Shown in pieces: positions 33,031 to 40,252 of a stretch of DNA of 40,252 bases. The stretch is from Cloacimonetes bacterium SCGC AAA252-N17 (GTDB taxonomy: Bacteria; Cloacimonadota; Cloacimonadia; JGIOTU-2): contig ASNI01000021.1 in assembly GCA_000404785.1 (NCBI GenBank), positions 1-40,252 on the forward strand. Direction: 5' to 3'. Every line of letters starts with the position of its first letter. Within the stretch, counting starts at the first letter, position 1. The position numbers were made by a program, and so were the translations under genes. The notes beneath the pieces were generated by a model, which did not search any database, was not told the origin of the DNA, and saw nothing but the letters and a program-made list of their open reading frames with translations.

Positions 33031-35832
33031 ATGCTTTCTAGTTCAGAAATAAGAAAAAGTTTTATAGACTTCTTTGCTGCAAAAGAACACGAGGTCGTTC
33101 CTTCAGCACCGCTTGTGCCAATCAATGACCCTTCCCTGCTTTTTACCAATGCCGGAATGAACCAATTCAAAGATATCTTTCTTGGGACTGGTTCACGGGA
33201 TTATACACGCGCAGTTAACAGCCAAAAATGCCTGCGAGCAGGTGGAAAACATAACGATCTCGAAGAAGTGGGAAAAGATAAATATCATCACACCTTTTTT
33301 GAGATGCTCGGGAACTGGTCTTTTGGTGATTATTATAAGAAAGAAGCTATCCAGTGGGCGTGGGAACTCATAAATTCCATCTGGAAAATTCCCAAAGAAA
33401 AACTCTTTGCAACTGTACATTATGAAGATGAAGAATCCTTCGAGCTGTGGAATAAAGTAACCGACATTGATAAAGCTCATATTTTCAAATTCGGAGATAA
33501 AGACAATTTCTGGGAAATGGCAGATACAGGTCCCTGCGGACCATGCTCTGAAATTCATTACGACAGAGGAATCGAGCACTGCTCACAAAAGGATGATCCA
33601 AAACATCACTGCGAATTAAACGGTTCGTGTGGTCGGTTTGTCGAGATATGGAATCTGGTTTTTATCCAATTCAACCGACTGGACAACGGTGAGCTGATCG
33701 ATCTTCCGAAAAAACATGTGGATACAGGCGCCGGATTCGAGCGTTTGGTTGCGATCCTTCAGGGGAAAACTTCCAACTACGAAACCGATCTCTTCATGCC
33801 GATAATACAGCATCTTGAGAAAATAGCTCACATCAAATTTGAAGATAATAAACATGCATTCCGCGTGATCTCAGACCATATCCGCGCATTGACTTTTTCT
33901 ATAGCAGACGGCGTGCTCCCATCAAATGTGGGAAGAGGGTATGTTATCAGAAGAATACTGCGCAGAGCAACTCGCTTTGGGAGAATAATCAACATACAAA
34001 AGCCATTTCTTGCTGAACTCGTAGACACAGTATGTGGCATTCTTGGAGATAAATACCCCGAGATCATAGAAAAGAAAATGCATATTCAGATGGTTATCAA
34101 TGCTGAAGAAGAGCGCTTTAATCAAACGCTCGATATGGGCATCAACAAATTCAATGATATTGTTGCAACTCAAGTAATGATAATGAAATTAATAATTGAA
34201 AATCCTAAAGTTAAAGATTACTTCAATAAAATTTATAGCATTGCTACAAAGCTTACTGAAGTCTCAATGCAAATTCAAACTCAATTATTGAATGACCAAA
34301 GAAAGAAAGATAAGATAATAAAAGAATTAAACAAACTCACATTTGATGAAATAATAAAAAAATATAATGCTGCTAGTAAAATATCTTATAAAGATGCTTT
34401 CCAACTTTACGACACCTATGGTTTCCCTCTTGATCTGACCAAAATAATGGCGGAAGAAAAAGGTTTAACGGTCGATGAAGCAGGCTTTCACAAAGAGATG
34501 GAGGCTCAAAAATCCCGGGCTCGTGACGATGCAAAATTCGACCGGCAAAGTGACTCATTCTCAAAACTCGATATACCTCCAGAGCATAAAAGTGAATTCA
34601 TCGGTTATGAAGAAGATGCAGCAAATTGTGTGATTGAACATTATTATGTCGATGAAGAAAACAATACAGTATTTGTTTTGAACAAGACACCCTTCTATGC
34701 GGAATCCGGCGGCGAGATCGCTGATACGGGAAAGATTTTCAACAATGAATTTGAGATAGAAGTTGAGGACGTTCAGAAGCAAAATGATGTAATATTTCAC
34801 TTCGGCAAACTTGTTAAGGGTGTCATTAAAGATAAAAATGTTAAAGCGATAGTCGATCTTGAAAGAAGAAATAATATTGCGCGAAATCACACGGCATCCC
34901 ACCTTCTGCATGCTGCGCTTCGGCAGATACTGGGAACTCATCTTCATCAAAAAGGTTCGCATGTTGCACCGGACAGATTACGTTTTGACTTCACTCATTT
35001 CCAGCAGGTGACACAAGATGAGCTGGATAAAGTGGAACTGATCGTGAATGAAAAGATCATAATGAACATTCCCGTGAGTCCTTCAATTGAAAATCTCGAT
35101 GATGCAAGAAAAAAAGGCGCAATGGCACTTTTCGGTGAAAAATACGAGAAAAAAGTACGTGTCATCGAAATTGGAGATTACTCGATGGAACTCTGCGGAG
35201 GGCTTCACAGTCAGCGCACCGGAGATATCGGGTTTTTTAAAATCATTTCTGAAAGCTCAATTGCTGCAGGTGTCCGCAGGATCGAAGCTGTGACTGGATT
35301 ATATGCATCCCAGTTTGTAAAACAGCATGAAAATATTCTTCACGACCTACAACATCAGTTAAATACTAAAATTATAGAAATTCCCAAAAAGATCGATAAA
35401 TTGCATACGGAAAATAAAGAGTTGCGAAAACACATCGAAGAACTCGAACGGGCATCTTTGAAAGACATTGTCGCGGAATTAATAAACAACAAGCAGACGA
35501 TCGACGGCATCTTCGTTGTCTCAGGATTACTCAATGTCAAAGACATACATCAGCTTAAAGAAGCTGCAGATATGCTCAGGCAAAAAATCGGCTCGGGCAT
35601 AGGCATTCTCGGATCTAAATTTGATGACAAGATATCGCTCATTTGTATCGTAACACCTGACCTTATACAACGCTTTCATGCTGGCAAGATCGTGAACCGA
35701 GCTGCGGCATTCATCGGCGGAAAAGGCGGCGGAAAGCCCGATATGGCAATGGCTGGCGGAAAAGACATCGAGAAGGCGCAGACTCTTTTCCAGAAAATTC
35801 CTGAACTGATACGCGATTCTCACAAAAATTGA
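33031..35832 (+). CDS. alaS: Alanyl-tRNA synthetase, with an unusual internal insertion
   Basis: Charges tRNA-Ala. The N-terminal catalytic core starts SSEIRKSFIDFF and PLVPINDPSLLFTNAGMNQFKDIFLG. The editing domain carries His620xxxHis624 and Cys722xxxHis726, and the C-terminal DHHA1-like domain ends FIGGKGGGKPDMAMAGGK, so all functions are present. ATG 33031 fits the family start and has AGGA upstream, though the frame opens earlier. About 70 residues (around 379-449) are inserted just before YKDAFQLYDTYGFPLDL; they are lysine- and isoleucine-rich and the DNA is visibly AT-richer than the flanks. Total 933 residues, a little longer than usual. Confidence 0.95.
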   Translation: MLSSSEIRKSFIDFFAAKEHEVVPSAPLVPINDPSLLFTNAGMNQFKDIFLGTGSRDYTRAVNSQKCLRAGGKHNDLEEVGKDKYHHTFFEMLGNWSFGDYYKKEAIQWAWELINSIWKIPKEKLFATVHYEDEESFELWNKVTDIDKAHIFKFGDKDNFWEMADTGPCGPCSEIHYDRGIEHCSQKDDPKHHCELNGSCGRFVEIWNLVFIQFNRLDNGELIDLPKKHVDTGAGFERLVAILQGKTSNYETDLFMPIIQHLEKIAHIKFEDNKHAFRVISDHIRALTFSIADGVLPSNVGRGYVIRRILRRATRFGRIINIQKPFLAELVDTVCGILGDKYPEIIEKKMHIQMVINAEEERFNQTLDMGINKFNDIVATQVMIMKLIIENPKVKDYFNKIYSIATKLTEVSMQIQTQLLNDQRKKDKIIKELNKLTFDEIIKKYNAASKISYKDAFQLYDTYGFPLDLTKIMAEEKGLTVDEAGFHKEMEAQKSRARDDAKFDRQSDSFSKLDIPPEHKSEFIGYEEDAANCVIEHYYVDEENNTVFVLNKTPFYAESGGEIADTGKIFNNEFEIEVEDVQKQNDVIFHFGKLVKGVIKDKNVKAIVDLERRNNIARNHTASHLLHAALRQILGTHLHQKGSHVAPDRLRFDFTHFQQVTQDELDKVELIVNEKIIMNIPVSPSIENLDDARKKGAMALFGEKYEKKVRVIEIGDYSMELCGGLHSQRTGDIGFFKIISESSIAAGVRRIEAVTGLYASQFVKQHENILHDLQHQLNTKIIEIPKKIDKLHTENKELRKHIEELERASLKDIVAELINNKQTIDGIFVVSGLLNVKDIHQLKEAADMLRQKIGSGIGILGSKFDDKISLICIVTPDLIQRFHAGKIVNRAAAFIGGKGGGKPDMAMAGGKDIEKAQTLFQKIPELIRDSHKN
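34165..34377 (+). repeat. AT-rich in-frame insertion within alaS
   Basis: About 213 bp encoding about 71 extra residues (starting near ATQVMIMKLIIENPKVKDYF) at a place where other alanyl-tRNA synthetases have only a short loop between the ERF-TL helix and the DAF-LYDTYG motif. The predicted peptide is helical. Its composition differs clearly from both flanks, as if it were a coding-sequence insertion element. No repeat of it was seen elsewhere in this window. Confidence 0.5.
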
Positions 35833-35889
35833 AATATCTCAGTTTAGCTTCTACAAATTCCGAAACGCGGTATTGTATGGAGAATAATA

Positions 35890-36786
35890 ATGTATAAAAT
35901 AATACTTAATCCATTTGCGGGAAAAGGGAAAGCATTCAAGAGCGCCCGTTCTATCGAGCACTACTTTAAAAAATTCAATATGCCTTACGAAATGGTGCTG
36001 ACAAACTGCTCACGACAGGCAATTGATTTTGCACATGAAGCTGTTGTTCAAGGCGTGGAAAATATTATTGCAGCAGGCGGGGACGGCACGATCAATGAAG
36101 TGGTCAACGGCATAATGAAGTCCGGCTATCCTGAAAATGTGAATCTTGGCATTATCCCAATTGGCGGCGGGAATGATTTTGCAAAGAACCTTGATCTCCC
36201 TCATAAATTGCATGACATCATAGAAGTGATAAAAGAAAACCATGTGCGGCGTGTTGATATCGGAGTGGTTGAAGATTATTATTTTATCAATACTCTCGGC
36301 GTCGGCTTTGACGCACAAGTTGCGATCTCCTACATAAAGAATACCTGGCTCAACGGATTTCCCGGATATATGTATGCGGTGATGAAAGCTCTTATAAGAA
36401 AAGACAGCTATTATGTCACTGTCACGATAAATGGCGAGACTTTTACGCAGGATGCACTCTTTGTCACGGTGGGAAACGGCATCTGCTGCGGCGGCAGATT
36501 TTACCTTACTCCTGATGCGAAGATAGATGATGAGGAACTTGATTTTTGTATTATTGATAAACTCTCACGAAGAAAAATATTGAAATTCATTCCCAAGGCA
36601 GTGAAAGGCACGCATACCGAACTTTCTGCAGCTCACCTCTACAGGGGCAAAGAAATTTTCATTGAAGCCCAGCGCGACCTGCCGCTCTATCTTGATGGTG
36701 AGATTCCAATTATTAAGGACAAAAAGAATATTTATGTGAAGATTTTACCGCACAGGATACAGCTGATAACGCCTGAACCCGAATAA
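35890..36786 (+). CDS. Diacylglycerol/lipid kinase family protein (YegS/BmrU-like)
   Basis: A lipid kinase of the diacylglycerol kinase catalytic family (DAGK_cat). NPFAGKGKA at the start and the nucleotide-binding GGDGT at residues 63-67, followed by INEVVNG and GGGNDFAKNLDLP, are diagnostic. The C-terminal beta domain contains VDIGVV, GVGFDAQVA and the conserved DGE of LYLDGEIP. It may phosphorylate diacylglycerol or another lipid alcohol at the inner membrane. It has GGAG before the ATG and lies 57 nt downstream of alaS, so possibly co-transcribed. 298 residues, complete. Confidence 0.9.
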   Translation: MYKIILNPFAGKGKAFKSARSIEHYFKKFNMPYEMVLTNCSRQAIDFAHEAVVQGVENIIAAGGDGTINEVVNGIMKSGYPENVNLGIIPIGGGNDFAKNLDLPHKLHDIIEVIKENHVRRVDIGVVEDYYFINTLGVGFDAQVAISYIKNTWLNGFPGYMYAVMKALIRKDSYYVTVTINGETFTQDALFVTVGNGICCGGRFYLTPDAKIDDEELDFCIIDKLSRRKILKFIPKAVKGTHTELSAAHLYRGKEIFIEAQRDLPLYLDGEIPIIKDKKNIYVKILPHRIQLITPEPE

Positions 36787-36812
36787 ACCAAAACAGGCTT
36801 AGTTCACCACCA

Positions 36813-36882
36813 GTCTTCGTTTCACTACGCCCTGCCAAGCAGAGGACATCTGTCTTCGTTACACTACGACACGACAAGCAGA
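36813..36882. repeat. Two tandem 31-bp repeats (GTCTTCGTTACACTACG type)
   Basis: Units 36813-36843 and 36852-36882 match at 26 of 31 bases and end CAAGCAGA, leaving an 8-bp spacer. Related segments occur at about 28700 and, as GTCTTCATTGCATTACGCC, in the long inverted repeat (9.2 and 40.2 kb) and at 25.64 kb. They sit inside a CACAGAG-type repeat. Confidence 0.65.
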
Positions 36883-36932
36883 AAACACAGAGAGAAAAAA
36901 AACGATATTACAAATTTATTCCGTCTATTCTC

Positions 36933-37017
36933 GTTACCAAGCCCCTGCTTGGTGACGCACAAACATATTTACTGGAAAAATCTATCAGCTTTCGTTCCCA
37001 AGTGAAACTTAGGAACG
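36933..37017. repeat. Two hairpin repeats downstream of the kinase gene
   Basis: GTTACCAAGC...GCTTGGTGAC (36933-36956) and CGTTCCCAAGT...ACTTAGGAACG (36993-37017) are strong stem-loops with small loops, of the GTTCCCAAGC-type dispersed intergenic family. They lie between the convergent kinase and SH3b genes and might end transcription of both, although a T-run is lacking. Confidence 0.55.
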
Positions 37018-37037
37018 AGGAGAAACGATAGAGAAAA

Positions 37038-37520
37038 TTATTGTAGTTCTAAATCAGCATCTGAAACCCAACCCTTTTCCCCATTACTTTTTTTCACATA
37101 GAACCATGGAACTGTTATCCCATTAAAAGTAAGTTTTTTTTCTTTTAGAATTTCCAATTTCTCACCTTTTTGTATTGAACCTATTTTACTGTTATTCGAA
37201 CCCGCACCCGAATATAAAGATGAATACCACATAACAATTCTGAAGATTTTAGGTTTAACTACATTTTTGTTGAGATTTTCTTTATTCGGGTTTTCTGAAA
37301 GTGTTAACGGTTTCCAAACCCAACCTTCAATTATTACTCTTGCCCATTCTCCTTCTTGTTCAACTATTTCCATTTTTGTCCCAAAATTAACAACTCCTAT
37401 TTTCTTACCATCAGGTGCTTCTCTAACATTCAATGTCTCACTATTAACATAAATATTCTCTGTTGCATATAAAATTACAGATATAAATGTTATTAATAAG
37501 ACAAACATAAATTTTTTCAT
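37038..37520 (-). CDS. Secreted protein with two SH3b domains
   Basis: An N-terminal signal peptide (MKKFMFVLLITFISVILYA) is followed by two bacterial SH3 domains: YVNSETLNVREAPDGKKIGVV to VIIEGWVWKPL (about 25-75), and FRIVMWYSSLYSGAGSNNSKIGSI to NGEKGWVSDADL (about 95-160). Such SH3b proteins bind cell-wall peptides or act as periplasmic adaptors. There is no catalytic domain. AGGAG lies ahead of the ATG. 160 residues. Neighbours are unrelated; a single-gene unit is likely. Confidence 0.85.
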   Translation of the reverse strand: MKKFMFVLLITFISVILYATENIYVNSETLNVREAPDGKKIGVVNFGTKMEIVEQEGEWARVIIEGWVWKPLTLSENPNKENLNKNVVKPKIFRIVMWYSSLYSGAGSNNSKIGSIQKGEKLEILKEKKLTFNGITVPWFYVKKSNGEKGWVSDADLELQ

Positions 37521-37628
37521 TTTTACTCCTATTTTTTTATATTTTCAACAAACAGTGTACAAAAAAACTGCATTAATACAGTACTTTTGACACAATAAAT
37601 CCCTTGATGGATAGATATAGTAATTATT

Positions 37629-38090
37629 CTAAAAATCATTAATCAACTTTTCGATATAGTGTTTTGTTCTTGTTATAGCGTCTGGAATTTGTTTTCTTAT
37701 ATATGTATCTGGATAATATATTTCCTCTTTAGATGGAAAAGCATTGAATGGATTAATTTCAGTCGGAGTTGCTTTGTAAGGTTCTTTATATTCTAAATAG
37801 TGTCTTTCAATCTTCCTTCTTTTGCTTTTACTGATATAACAAAAATATTTTCTAATAAGAAAATCTGTTCTATTTATATTTTCTACTGTTATTCTGTTGG
37901 CCTCATCGTTTTTATTGGACTCAAGTTTTCTGATACGTTCCAAGTCATCAATAAAAATATCCCTGATTGTATTAGCTATTTCTGCTATTCTACTGAATTT
38001 AACAGTGTCCCTACTCACAAACCATGTAATCCCACCACCTAAAAAAGCACCAACAATAGTGCTTATAAGAATAATAATATAATCTGGCAT
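37629..38090 (-). CDS. Small membrane-anchored hypothetical protein
   Basis: 153 residues with one N-terminal helix (YIIILISTIVGAFLGGGITWFV), then a soluble, charged, mostly helical domain (SRIAEIANTIRDIFIDDLERIRKLES). It is not assigned to a named family. The ATG at 38090 is chosen because GGAGG lies 5 nt upstream; the frame extends four codons further. Membrane attachment with a cytoplasmic domain is the likely topology. There is no functional hint from its neighbours. Confidence 0.7.
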   Translation of the reverse strand: MPDYIIILISTIVGAFLGGGITWFVSRDTVKFSRIAEIANTIRDIFIDDLERIRKLESNKNDEANRITVENINRTDFLIRKYFCYISKSKRRKIERHYLEYKEPYKATPTEINPFNAFPSKEEIYYPDTYIRKQIPDAITRTKHYIEKLINDF

Positions 38091-38171
38091 AGGATCCTCC
38101 ATCAGTATATATGATTAATTATTAGGTTTATAATTTAAATTCCATATTATTGGGGAAAGTGCTACAAACCC

Positions 38172-38787
38172 TCACACCACCCTCCTTGCCAGCACACAAT
38201 TTACTGCATGTTTATGTGGAATACCGCTGGACATACAATCAAAAATCTTTTCTTCACACAACTCAATTTTCCAATCATGATAAAATCTAAACAATTCTCC
38301 CGACAGCCATTTATATGCATTCGTTTCATTTTCCGGTGCCGGCGGAATAAAGGGCTTATCTACAAATGTGGTGAACATATGTATTCCATCTACATTCGTG
38401 AAATCTTTGTAGTTGTTAAATATTTCTTCCCGCAACTCATGCTGTATATAATGAAGCGTTCCTGTGGAAAAGAGAATATCAAAATTTTCCTCTAATCTAA
38501 ATTTATTTATATCTGCCTTGAAAACCTTTACATTAACACCGATCTTTTCTGCGAATTTCTTCGTTTTTTCCACGCCGTCTTTTGCGAGATCGAAAGCGGT
38601 TACCTCATAACCATTCCGCGCAAAGAAGATTGCATTTCTTCCCTCCCCGCAGCCGATATCCAGCAATTTTAAGGGTTTGACAGGCGGCATGTATTTTAAC
38701 TTCAAAACAGGGGGGAGATGATTTCAAGCCCCAGTAGTACTCGTCGTCCTTATATTTATCACGATAGTAATTGTTCTTTGCTTTCAT
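38172..38787 (-). pseudogene. TehB-like SAM-dependent methyltransferase with a G6 frameshift
   Basis: The ATG at 38787 follows immediately after the preceding lipoprotein stop and reads KYKDDEYYWGLKSSPP; the frame then shifts at a run of six G (38710-38715 on the plus strand). The other frame carries YMPPVKPLKLLDIGCGEGRN, with AdoMet motif I LLDIGCGEGRN and FDILFSTGTLHYI (motif IV-like). Relatives read WGLKPSP-VLKLLKYMPP through this junction, so a single base restores one 200-residue protein. The substrate is unknown; TehB-type enzymes methylate tellurite or organic acids. It could be a working gene if the shift is a sequencing error. Confidence 0.7.
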
Positions 38788-40017
38788 TTATTCTTCTCGA
38801 TCAAGCACCACACCCCACTCCGCAACAACAAAACTTATTCGCTCGAAAGGCGGGATTTCGGGCTCTTCAAACTTGTTTTCATCAGAGTCTATTTTTTCTA
38901 TCACATAGGTCAGTCGCAGGATACTGTCCGGCTGTTTTGAAAAGTTCAATTGAATAAGCGGATCGAGCTGCTCGTTGTATTGAGGGAATAGTGCAAAATA
39001 TTCTGAATCCGTCAAGATCGGAATCCAGTACTCGACAAAATCATCGATCTCAGTTTGTATAAAACCGGATTCCTTTAAATCTTTTCTAAAAAAAACCTCT
39101 AAATCCTTACATTCTACAACCCATCCCTTTGTTCTCTGGACAAAATTCGGCTGTTTGCTTTCATAAAATAAAAATCCATATTGCCCGTCTATCGTGCCGT
39201 CGGGCTCAACCTTTATATTTTTCCAATTATCTGGATATTCCGGTATGGAACTAACAACCTCCCCTGTTTGAGGAAATAAAATGCTCACATCAAGCTCAAT
39301 TGGATTTTCGGGATAGAGATAAATATTGGGTTTATCAACATATATGTAATAAAACTGAATAAAATAATCTCCATATCCTTCTATTAGAATAAATTCAATC
39401 TCAGGAACGTCCGGCCATGAAGTTCTCAACGAAAAACTGTCCGGTTCGAGGGTAGTTTCAAATCTTCCGAGACTGTCTGTGAACAGGGAATCCACAAATA
39501 CAGAGTCTTTCCATACTGAAAAATGAGCATCGTGAACATATCCAAAACCACGTTGATACATCGTACCGCAATTTAAGCTGTCGTTAACCGCATCAAAATC
39601 AAGTTGATAATCGAATCTTAATGTATCAAAAGGTTCTACAGAATTAAATAGCGAATACGATTGGTTTTTTCGTGCAACGATAAAAAAATATTTATGCGGA
39701 TCTACGCATGGTTGAAGAATAAATTCAACATAATCGATTTCGATTTCTCCGATTTGTGTTTTGCTGTCATAGACAGGATAGACATCTCCATCATTTTCTT
39801 CGGTCACAATAAAGGTTTCCTGGATCGACCCATTTTGTAATATTTCAATCGTAATCATAGATTTTTCATTCGGTGAAGTCGATTTACTACAACCGTAACA
39901 CATCATCAGTACAATTAAGAAAAAAATTATAATATTTGTCGCTGACGTAATATGGGAAAATACTGCAAAAAACCTACTTGTGCAACCTGTTGCCTTTTTT
40001 CTTAGTTTAGTTTTCAT
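38788..40017 (-). CDS. Putative lipoprotein of unknown function (KPNIYLYPE family)
   Basis: 409 residues. The N-terminal region has a long hydrophobic stretch (TNIIIFFLIVLMMCYGCSKS) ending in a Cys that could be the lipobox, though the -3 residue is not ideal. The middle is beta-rich, and DKPNIYLYPENPIELDVSIL, SIPEYPDNWKN, VEPDGTIDGQYGFLFYESKQ, GWVVECKDLEVFF and LNFSKQPDSILRLTYVIE are blocks of a conserved but uncharacterised exported family. The stop codon is followed at once by the methyltransferase ATG, so the two are co-translated. Upstream, near 40070, lies the inverted repeat with TTGACA on the same strand. Confidence 0.75.
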   Translation of the reverse strand: MKTKLRKKATGCTSRFFAVFSHITSATNIIIFFLIVLMMCYGCSKSTSPNEKSMITIEILQNGSIQETFIVTEENDGDVYPVYDSKTQIGEIEIDYVEFILQPCVDPHKYFFIVARKNQSYSLFNSVEPFDTLRFDYQLDFDAVNDSLNCGTMYQRGFGYVHDAHFSVWKDSVFVDSLFTDSLGRFETTLEPDSFSLRTSWPDVPEIEFILIEGYGDYFIQFYYIYVDKPNIYLYPENPIELDVSILFPQTGEVVSSIPEYPDNWKNIKVEPDGTIDGQYGFLFYESKQPNFVQRTKGWVVECKDLEVFFRKDLKESGFIQTEIDDFVEYWIPILTDSEYFALFPQYNEQLDPLIQLNFSKQPDSILRLTYVIEKIDSDENKFEEPEIPPFERISFVVAEWGVVLDREE

Positions 40018-40063
40018 AATAATCCTAAAAAATTCTTTATGCTTTTCTTTTTATCATCATAAA

Positions 40064-40252
40064 TTATCCTGTCAAGAAGTTTGCCTACAATTTTAAATAT
40101 TAATGTAATTAATGAATCCTAAGGAACGAGGATTCCTGATCAGGTCAGGAATGACATGGTTTTTTGTCTTATATTTATGGTCTACCAAGCCAGTCTTCAT
40201 TGCATTACGCCTTGGTAAACTGGGGCTTAGTAGCTAGAGGAAAAGGTGTAGA
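40064..40252 (+). repeat. Long inverted repeat, right arm (runs off the window end)
   Basis: Matches the reverse complement of 9518-9573 (40064-40119) and of 9197-9326 (40123-40252), with the ~190-bp segment of 9327-9517 absent here. The repeat continues to the last base, so its full length is unknown. It contains the palindrome ATTCCTGATCAGGTCAGGAAT. Confidence 0.9.

Overview
The window looks like a moderately AT-rich chromosome segment from an uncultured member of the FCB superphylum, most plausibly Cloacimonadota or a close relative (inference). The clues are secreted proteins ending in a fibronectin-like 'YKIYSSDDPYA' module, two decayed C-terminal sorting tails (PNP...YNIKGQLV...GVYFLK type), an LptE lipoprotein implying an LPS-bearing outer membrane, and numerous dispersed 'CTCTGTGTNCTCTGTGGT' intergenic repeats. 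No 16S or phylogenetic placement was possible from the window itself.

Layout. 1-3.7 kb: end of an IS30-type transposase, an lptE - pseudouridine synthase - EamA transporter operon (minus strand), an HTH-EIIA regulator and a CAT-anticodon tRNA. 3.7-6.8 kb: uvrB-ruvB. 6.8-9.1 kb: an AT-rich two-gene ABC-ATPase / DUF4276 (TOPRIM-like) module wedged between a tiny gene remnant and a sorting-tail remnant. 9.2-11.3 kb: one arm of a long inverted repeat (its partner runs off the window end), a dead tyrosine recombinase, and two cassette-like genes (DUF3795, GNAT), each followed by an attC-like hairpin; this looks like an integron or CALIN remnant. 11.3-13.1 kb: Mg-chelatase-type I subunit and a truncated D subunit.

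13.1-23.0 kb is a defence-type island, all on the minus strand: RadC with an AlbA/HATPase protein, YhcG (DUF1016) debris, an AAA_14-DUF4143 ATPase, a nuclease chimera, a second AlbA protein, a frameshifted RadC, and a tightly coupled mod - pentapeptide/ion-channel - res operon of type III restriction character. The res gene is cut off exactly where the truncated chelatase D gene ends. 23.1-28.5 kb is a metabolic cluster: aldehyde dehydrogenase, homoserine dehydrogenase, an aminotransferase, and an unrecognised 416-residue protein, with MITE-like repeats between the genes. 28.5-32.5 kb holds secreted-protein genes and debris, then an AbiE-type toxin-antitoxin pair with an operator-like repeat. 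32.7-36.8 kb: tRNA-Glu, tRNA-Lys, alaS (with an unusual AT-rich in-frame insertion) and a diacylglycerol-kinase-family gene. 37.0-40.0 kb: an SH3b protein, a membrane-anchored hypothetical, a frameshifted methyltransferase and a lipoprotein.

How it fits together: housekeeping blocks (uvrB-ruvB, alaS, lptE) alternate with accessory segments whose edges are marked by broken genes, repeats and pseudogenes. The strongest candidates for new biology are the RadC-Mod-pentapeptide/channel-Res operon, the ATPase-DUF4276 pair, the 13-bp frame-shifting tandem repeat in the AlbA gene, and the cassette array with attC-like hairpins. Several single-base frameshifts in homopolymers could be real decay, phase variation or sequencing error; the sequence alone cannot decide.
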